From assembly GCA_017405525.1 (NCBI GenBank), contig JAFRAH010000006.1, positions 88,539 through 152,538 of the forward strand: DNA of 64,000 nt, given 5' to 3'. Shown here in pieces: positions 60,781 to 64,000 of the stretch (the stretch's first letter is position 1; every line of letters starts with the position of its first letter). The position numbers were made by a program, and so were the translations under genes. The DNA comes from Synergistaceae bacterium (GTDB taxonomy: Bacteria > Synergistota > Synergistia > Synergistales > Aminobacteriaceae). The notes beneath the pieces were generated by a model that saw nothing but the letters and a program-made list of their open reading frames with translations, was not told the DNA's origin and did not search any database.

Positions 60781-61704
60781 CTAGACTTCAGGCACCTGGT
60801 CTATTGCCATCCCGTCCATGTTCCCGCGTTTCTGCATCCTCAAAGCCAAGTCATCGGCCAGGTTCTTCATGTCTTCCTGCGTCCAGTCCTTCGAGGCCCG
60901 GCCTTCCGTTACTCTGAGCATTGCCGACTGTGCCGCTCCTGAGTCCTGCCCGAAAAGGTCGAGATACCCCCTGTAGAGCCTGCTCATTGTGTTGCGTATG
61001 TCCTGAGCGTCAGGTGGAACGTCAACGCCAGAATCCAGCCACTTCCTGAGCATCTTCCCTGTGTCCTGCGTTATCGTGAAGACTTGGCGGTCAAAGAGGC
61101 TCGTCCTGTCCTTGCTGACTGTTACGGTGTGCTCCATGCTGAGGTCAAACACTATGGTGAACTCGTAATCCATCCCATCCCGCTGAACTGGTGCAAGCCC
61201 TACCTTCTGGACTTCAGTTTTTCCCCGGTCGCCCTGTGAGATTGCGTAGTCTGTCTTTGTCCTCATTGTGGCGATTATGTGGCATTTTGAGCCGAGCATT
61301 GTCTCTATGAGCCTGTTGTGCCAAGGGGTAATCTTCCTCCATGCCGCATATGAATTGCCGCTCTTCATGCTGCTGGTTACCTGGTTGTGAACGTCAAGCA
61401 ACCCACCTTCACCGCTCCATGCGTGGCTGAGGCTGTCGATGATGAGAACGTCATAGCCCGCTTCTTCGGCCTCATGTATCGCCGCAAGGTATTTCTGGAC
61501 GCTGTAGGGTGCTGTGAGGGTCTGAACGTCATAATCGCAGAAGTCAGCGTAGAGATCTCCTGAGCCGTTCTCCGTGTCAATCATGGCTATCCTCCCTCCG
61601 AGTCCCTGAGCTACAAGCAATGCCCCGTAAGTTTTCCCTGAACCAGCCGGGCCGGTGATTGCCAGCCTGAGTTTTGCCTTCCTTCTTTCTGCTTTCCTGA
61701 ACAT
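60781..61704 (-). CDS. Phage-type AAA ATPase (AAA_24/Sak4-like)
   Basis: This 307-residue RecA-fold ATPase has Walker A AITGPAGSGKTYGAL (about residues 14-28), an ENGSGDLYADF segment after the second strand, Walker B DVLIIDSLSHAW (about 85-96), and ATMRTKTDY as a sensor region. The layout resembles the AAA_24 and Sak4 proteins of phages, which act as single-strand annealing or recombination ATPases. Several in-frame ATGs exist; GGGAGG with nine bases of spacing points to the ATG at 61704. It stands alone next to two tRNA genes, a common integration site, so it may be a prophage remnant or a domesticated gene. Confidence 0.75.
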   Translation of the reverse strand: MFRKAERRKAKLRLAITGPAGSGKTYGALLVAQGLGGRIAMIDTENGSGDLYADFCDYDVQTLTAPYSVQKYLAAIHEAEEAGYDVLIIDSLSHAWSGEGGLLDVHNQVTSSMKSGNSYAAWRKITPWHNRLIETMLGSKCHIIATMRTKTDYAISQGDRGKTEVQKVGLAPVQRDGMDYEFTIVFDLSMEHTVTVSKDRTSLFDRQVFTITQDTGKMLRKWLDSGVDVPPDAQDIRNTMSRLYRGYLDLFGQDSGAAQSAMLRVTEGRASKDWTQEDMKNLADDLALRMQKRGNMDGMAIDQVPEV

Positions 61705-61818
61705 GCTAATCATCCTCCCTGTAAGAGATGTAATTTTTGTGTACATGATAGCACAAAGGATTTGCAATTTTGTGGAGGTGATAATATAATACCCCTTGTT
61801 GCTTTGACCGAAGGAAAC

Positions 61819-61894
61819 GAATCGCTAGCTCAGTCGGTAGAGCACCGGACTTTTAATCCGGGTGTCGCGGGTTCAAGTCCCGCGCGATTCACCA
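61819..61894 (+). tRNA. tRNA-Lys (anticodon TTT)
   Basis: The acceptor GAATCGC pairs with GCGATTC; the anticodon loop reads CTTTTAA with TTT as anticodon; the T-arm has GGTTCAAGTCC; the CCA end is encoded. Confidence 0.97.
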
Positions 61895-61905
61895 CTCACA
61901 TACCG

Positions 61906-61981
61906 GGTCCCATCGTCCAGAGGCCAAGGACACAGCCCTTTCAAGGCTGCGACGCGGGTTCGAATCCCGCTGGGACCGCCA
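61906..61981 (+). tRNA. tRNA-Glu (anticodon TTC)
   Basis: The acceptor GGTCCCA pairs with TGGGACC; the anticodon stem CAGCC/GGCTG holds CTTTCAA with TTC as anticodon; the T-arm has GGTTCGAATCC; the CCA end is encoded. It lies 11 bases after tRNA-Lys, so they are likely one transcript. Confidence 0.97.
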
Positions 61982-62003
61982 AATTTCCCTGAGACATTCC
62001 GAA

Positions 62004-62032
62004 TTGACACCAGTAAACTTTATTATTATAAT
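62004..62032 (+). promoter_or_regulatory. Consensus sigma-70 promoter of the SH3 protein gene
   Basis: TTGACA (62004-62009), 17 bases, TATAAT (62027-62032) is an exact match to the consensus. Transcription should start near 62039-62041, right at the tandem repeat. Confidence 0.75.
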
Positions 62033-62096
62033 CACATCCATAAATCACATCCATAAATCACATCCATAAATCACATCCATAAATCACATCCATAAA
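62029..62096 (+). repeat. 13-bp tandem repeat in the 5' UTR of the SH3 gene
   Basis: TAAATCACATCCA occurs four times exactly at 62041, 62054, 62067 and 62080. A 12-bp variant (62029-62040) precedes them, and the first bases of another unit (TAAA) follow. The array lies between the promoter's -10 and the AAAGGAG ribosome binding site at 62096-62102. Confidence 0.95.
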
Positions 62097-62111
62097 AGGA
62101 GAGTGTACATA

Positions 62112-63269
62112 TTGTTGCGCAAAATTTTCCAAGCGTTTCTTGTTGCTGCTGTGTCTGTTTATGTCATGGCTTCAGTTTCTTCCTTTGCGTTTCTTGAGGG
62201 AGACCCTGACACGATAGAGCGGAACATTCAGAACCTCGTTAAACAGGCTAGGCAGGGAGATACCGGGGCAAACCAGAGACTTCATTCTGAGTTTGAGAGC
62301 TACCAGAACCTTGACCTTCAGAACCATTCAAGCAGTGAGATCATGAACTACATACGCGGGCTTGAGAGAGCCGGGGATTTTCCCAGCTATGTACTTGAGA
62401 GCAGGGGGAGCTACACCTACGGGACAGGGACAAACTACATGTACCTCACAGGTCGGAACGTGAGCATGTATTCACTGCCGGTAATGGAGGCTGCAACACG
62501 TATAGCCCGGCTGAACACGTCAGGCATTGATTATCTTGTGTATCTTGGCGAGTGGAAGCCACAGAAAGGTGATGCATGGGTATTCTGCAGAATGAGGGAC
62601 TCAGGCCGCACAGGATGGATCGAGAAGAGGAGTGTCCAGCTTGTCCCGAACTCGACATTCAGGCGGCTCATTCCTGAGATTCAGGCAGGACTTCAGGGCT
62701 ACAACCTGACGACCGTAAGGACAGCCCAGCGCAGGAGTGAGGCAATCAACACGGACGCAGTGAACTACAGCCGGTTTACCCGTGAGGTTGAGAGCAAGAT
62801 AGTCAGCACCATCAAGTCAGCGAGGGGCGGGAACGTTACGGCACGGCGGGAACTTGACGGACTGCTCAGGACGTGGCAGGGTATTGCGCAGAGGCAGGAG
62901 CTTTCCCGGAAGTCATGGGAGGAGAACGATGAATACGTTCAGCAGCTCGTGAAGGCCGGGAAGGTTGACGGGACGCTTTTACGTGCGGGCTGGAAGTATG
63001 ACGAGAGCGGAATATTCCTGTATACGCCGGACGTTGCAACAGTGAGGTCAAAGCCTGATTTTGAGTCTGCAACGGTGTCCAACACGAAGGCAGGGCAGGC
63101 ATTGAGATACTTGGGCGAGAGGCTCACTAGGAGCGGCGTTAAGTTCTACCTTTCTGACGATATGAGGGGAAAAATCGGCTGGATAAGTGAAAGAGTTGTT
63201 GAGGTTGTTCCGATAGATGCGGCAAAGACATTCAGGCAACAGCTCGACGAAGGAACTAGAAGGAGATAG
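62112..63269 (+). CDS. Exported protein with two bacterial SH3-like domains
   Basis: This 385-residue protein has a signal peptide (about residues 1-25, basic then hydrophobic, ending near SSFAF) and two SH3-like segments. The first, about residues 115-180, has GRNVSMYSLPVMEAATRIA; the second, about 300-370, has TPDVATVRSKPDFESATVS and GKIGWISERVVEVV. Between them lies a helical region with many Arg and Gln residues (about 190-290). A GTG at 62103 touches AAAGGAG, so I take the TTG at 62112, nine bases past it. Bacterial SH3 domains often bind the cell wall. Regulation may depend on the upstream tandem repeats. Confidence 0.75.
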   Translation: MLRKIFQAFLVAAVSVYVMASVSSFAFLEGDPDTIERNIQNLVKQARQGDTGANQRLHSEFESYQNLDLQNHSSSEIMNYIRGLERAGDFPSYVLESRGSYTYGTGTNYMYLTGRNVSMYSLPVMEAATRIARLNTSGIDYLVYLGEWKPQKGDAWVFCRMRDSGRTGWIEKRSVQLVPNSTFRRLIPEIQAGLQGYNLTTVRTAQRRSEAINTDAVNYSRFTREVESKIVSTIKSARGGNVTARRELDGLLRTWQGIAQRQELSRKSWEENDEYVQQLVKAGKVDGTLLRAGWKYDESGIFLYTPDVATVRSKPDFESATVSNTKAGQALRYLGERLTRSGVKFYLSDDMRGKIGWISERVVEVVPIDAAKTFRQQLDEGTRRR

Positions 63270-63284
63270 AAAATTCAAGCGCAC

Positions 63285-63316
63285 AAAAAAGGGAGGCCGT
63301 AAAGCTCCTCCCTTTT
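63285..63316. terminator. Bidirectional terminator
   Basis: GGGAGG (63291-63296) pairs with CCTCCC (63307-63312), with A tract on the left and T tract on the right. It serves the SH3 gene and the convergent clpB. Confidence 0.85.
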
Positions 63317-63325
63317 ACACTCTCC

Positions 63326-64000
63326 CTAAATGAACGAGAAAACAAGGTTGCCGGCCTTCACGTCAGCGTTGACTATGGTTTTCTCCTTAATGCCCCCCGC
63401 AATCATGGCACGTGCCAGCTTAGTCTCGACATTATGGGTTATGTACCTCTTCAGCGGACGAGCCCCATATATCGGGTCATAGCCTGCCTCAGCAATGAAT
63501 TTTACCGCCTCATCCGAAAAGTTCAGCTCTATCTGCCTGTCAGCAAGTCTCTCCTGTAACCGGGCAATGAGTATCTTCACGATGTCCTTCACCTCGTCCT
63601 GAGTGAGCGGCTTGAAGAACACAATATCATCTACCCTGTTGAGGAACTCAGGCCGGAAGTTCTCCCTCAATGTCTGCATGACTTCCTCACGTGTGCTTAC
63701 GGGGATCATTCCGCCGGTAATGCCCTCAATCAATGCCTGAGAGCCTATATTACTTGTCATGATGATAACCGTATTCTTGAAGTCCACAACATGGCCGTGT
63801 GAGTCGGTTATCCTTCCGTCATCAAGCACCTGCAAGAGAATGTTGAACACGTCAGGATGAGCCTTCTCGATCTCGTCGAACAAGATAACGCTGTACGGCC
63901 TCCGTCTTACTGCCTCAGTGAGCTGGCCGCCCTCGTCATAGCCGATATATCCGGGAGGTGCCCCGACAAGACGTGAGACTGAATGCTTCTCCATGTACTC
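63326..64000 (-). CDS. clpB: ATP-dependent chaperone ClpB, C-terminal part (runs off the window)
   Basis: The last 224 or so residues of ClpB are visible: the [21 protein letters not shown] segment of the second AAA+ domain (in parts), Walker [14 protein letters not shown], sensor 1 MTSNIGSQ, the arginine finger in [14 protein letters not shown], and the C-terminal [15 protein letters not shown] sensor 2. ClpB is a hexameric disaggregase working with DnaK. The start lies beyond 64000. The stop is normal and a terminator follows. ClpA/ClpC were considered, but [14 protein letters not shown] and the C-terminal pattern fit ClpB best. Confidence 0.92.
   Translation of the reverse strand, partial: EYMEKHSVSRLVGAPPGYIGYDEGGQLTEAVRRRPYSVILFDEIEKAHPDVFNILLQVLDDGRITDSHGHVVDFKNTVIIMTSNIGSQALIEGITGGMIPVSTREEVMQTLRENFRPEFLNRVDDIVFFKPLTQDEVKDIVKILIARLQERLADRQIELNFSDEAVKFIAEAGYDPIYGARPLKRYITHNVETKLARAMIAGGIKEKTIVNADVKAGNLVFSFI

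Noticed and set aside
62041..62092. Reading the 13-bp tandem repeats as a CRISPR array or iteron origin
   Set aside because: There are no spacers between units, and no replication initiator or DnaA boxes are nearby. The place between promoter and ribosome binding site fits a leader element better.

Overview
The window looks like a chromosomal segment of a diderm, probably anaerobic bacterium. It carries type IV pilus ATPases, a flavodiiron protein, a CstA-type transporter, many sensory or surface proteins built from Sel1, SH3 and Ig-like repeats, and generally strong AGGAGG ribosome binding sites. I lean towards Synergistota (a gut or oral relative), but this is inference from gene content only. 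TAG is used as a normal stop by many essential genes (rpmG, nusG, rplK, rplA, rplL, hisS), so the standard code applies.

Layout. 0-11.3 kb: a CstA/HMA pair, an Asp/Glu racemase, a Wzz-like chain-length protein, a minus-strand run of YifB/ComM, DedA, GlpX, PBP1A, a papain-fold protein and a Sel1 protein. 11.4-14.8 kb: the core translation and transcription cluster rpmG, tRNA-Trp, secE, nusG, rplK, rplA, L10 leader, rplJ, rplL; rpoBC do not follow. 14.9-18.5 kb: small membrane proteins, an SPFH/zinc-ribbon protein and a two-gene module whose second gene is split by an in-frame amber codon. 18.5-26.4 kb: a type IV pilus or pseudopilus cluster (four prepilins, pilC, pilT, pilB) with a polysaccharide-polymerase-like gene at its head. 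26.5-41.5 kb: hisS, then a long minus-strand run (speE, flavodiiron protein, mutS2, cvpA, tsaB, tsaE, nnrD, a 2-hydroxyacid dehydrogenase, cyclophilin, ymdB, rny, a deacetylase).

That minus-strand run is interrupted only by a plus-strand restriction cassette at 36.6-38.0 kb: a DpnI-like nuclease (cuts methylated GATC), a DpnD-like protein, and a start-less C-terminal fragment resembling DpnII (cuts unmethylated GATC). 41.6-49.2 kb: an Mrr-like protein with substituted catalytic residues and a long acidic repeat linker, rimO, a STAS-kinase fusion, pgpA, cinA, a miniature CRISPR array without cas genes, and recA with an apparent CTG start. 49.3-58.4 kb: a glycosyltransferase and two giant exported Ig-repeat proteins sharing a C-terminal domain. 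58.4-64 kb: a DUF4230-like protein, a J-domain protein with an apparent ATA start, an exported protein, a phage-type ATPase beside tRNA-Lys and tRNA-Glu, an SH3 protein behind a consensus promoter and a 13-bp tandem repeat, and the 3' part of clpB.

The most interesting material is the DpnI/DpnD/DpnII-remnant locus, the orphan CRISPR-like repeat at 40.4 kb that resembles the array at 47.8 kb, the amber-interrupted gene, the non-canonical starts, and the degenerate Mrr protein.
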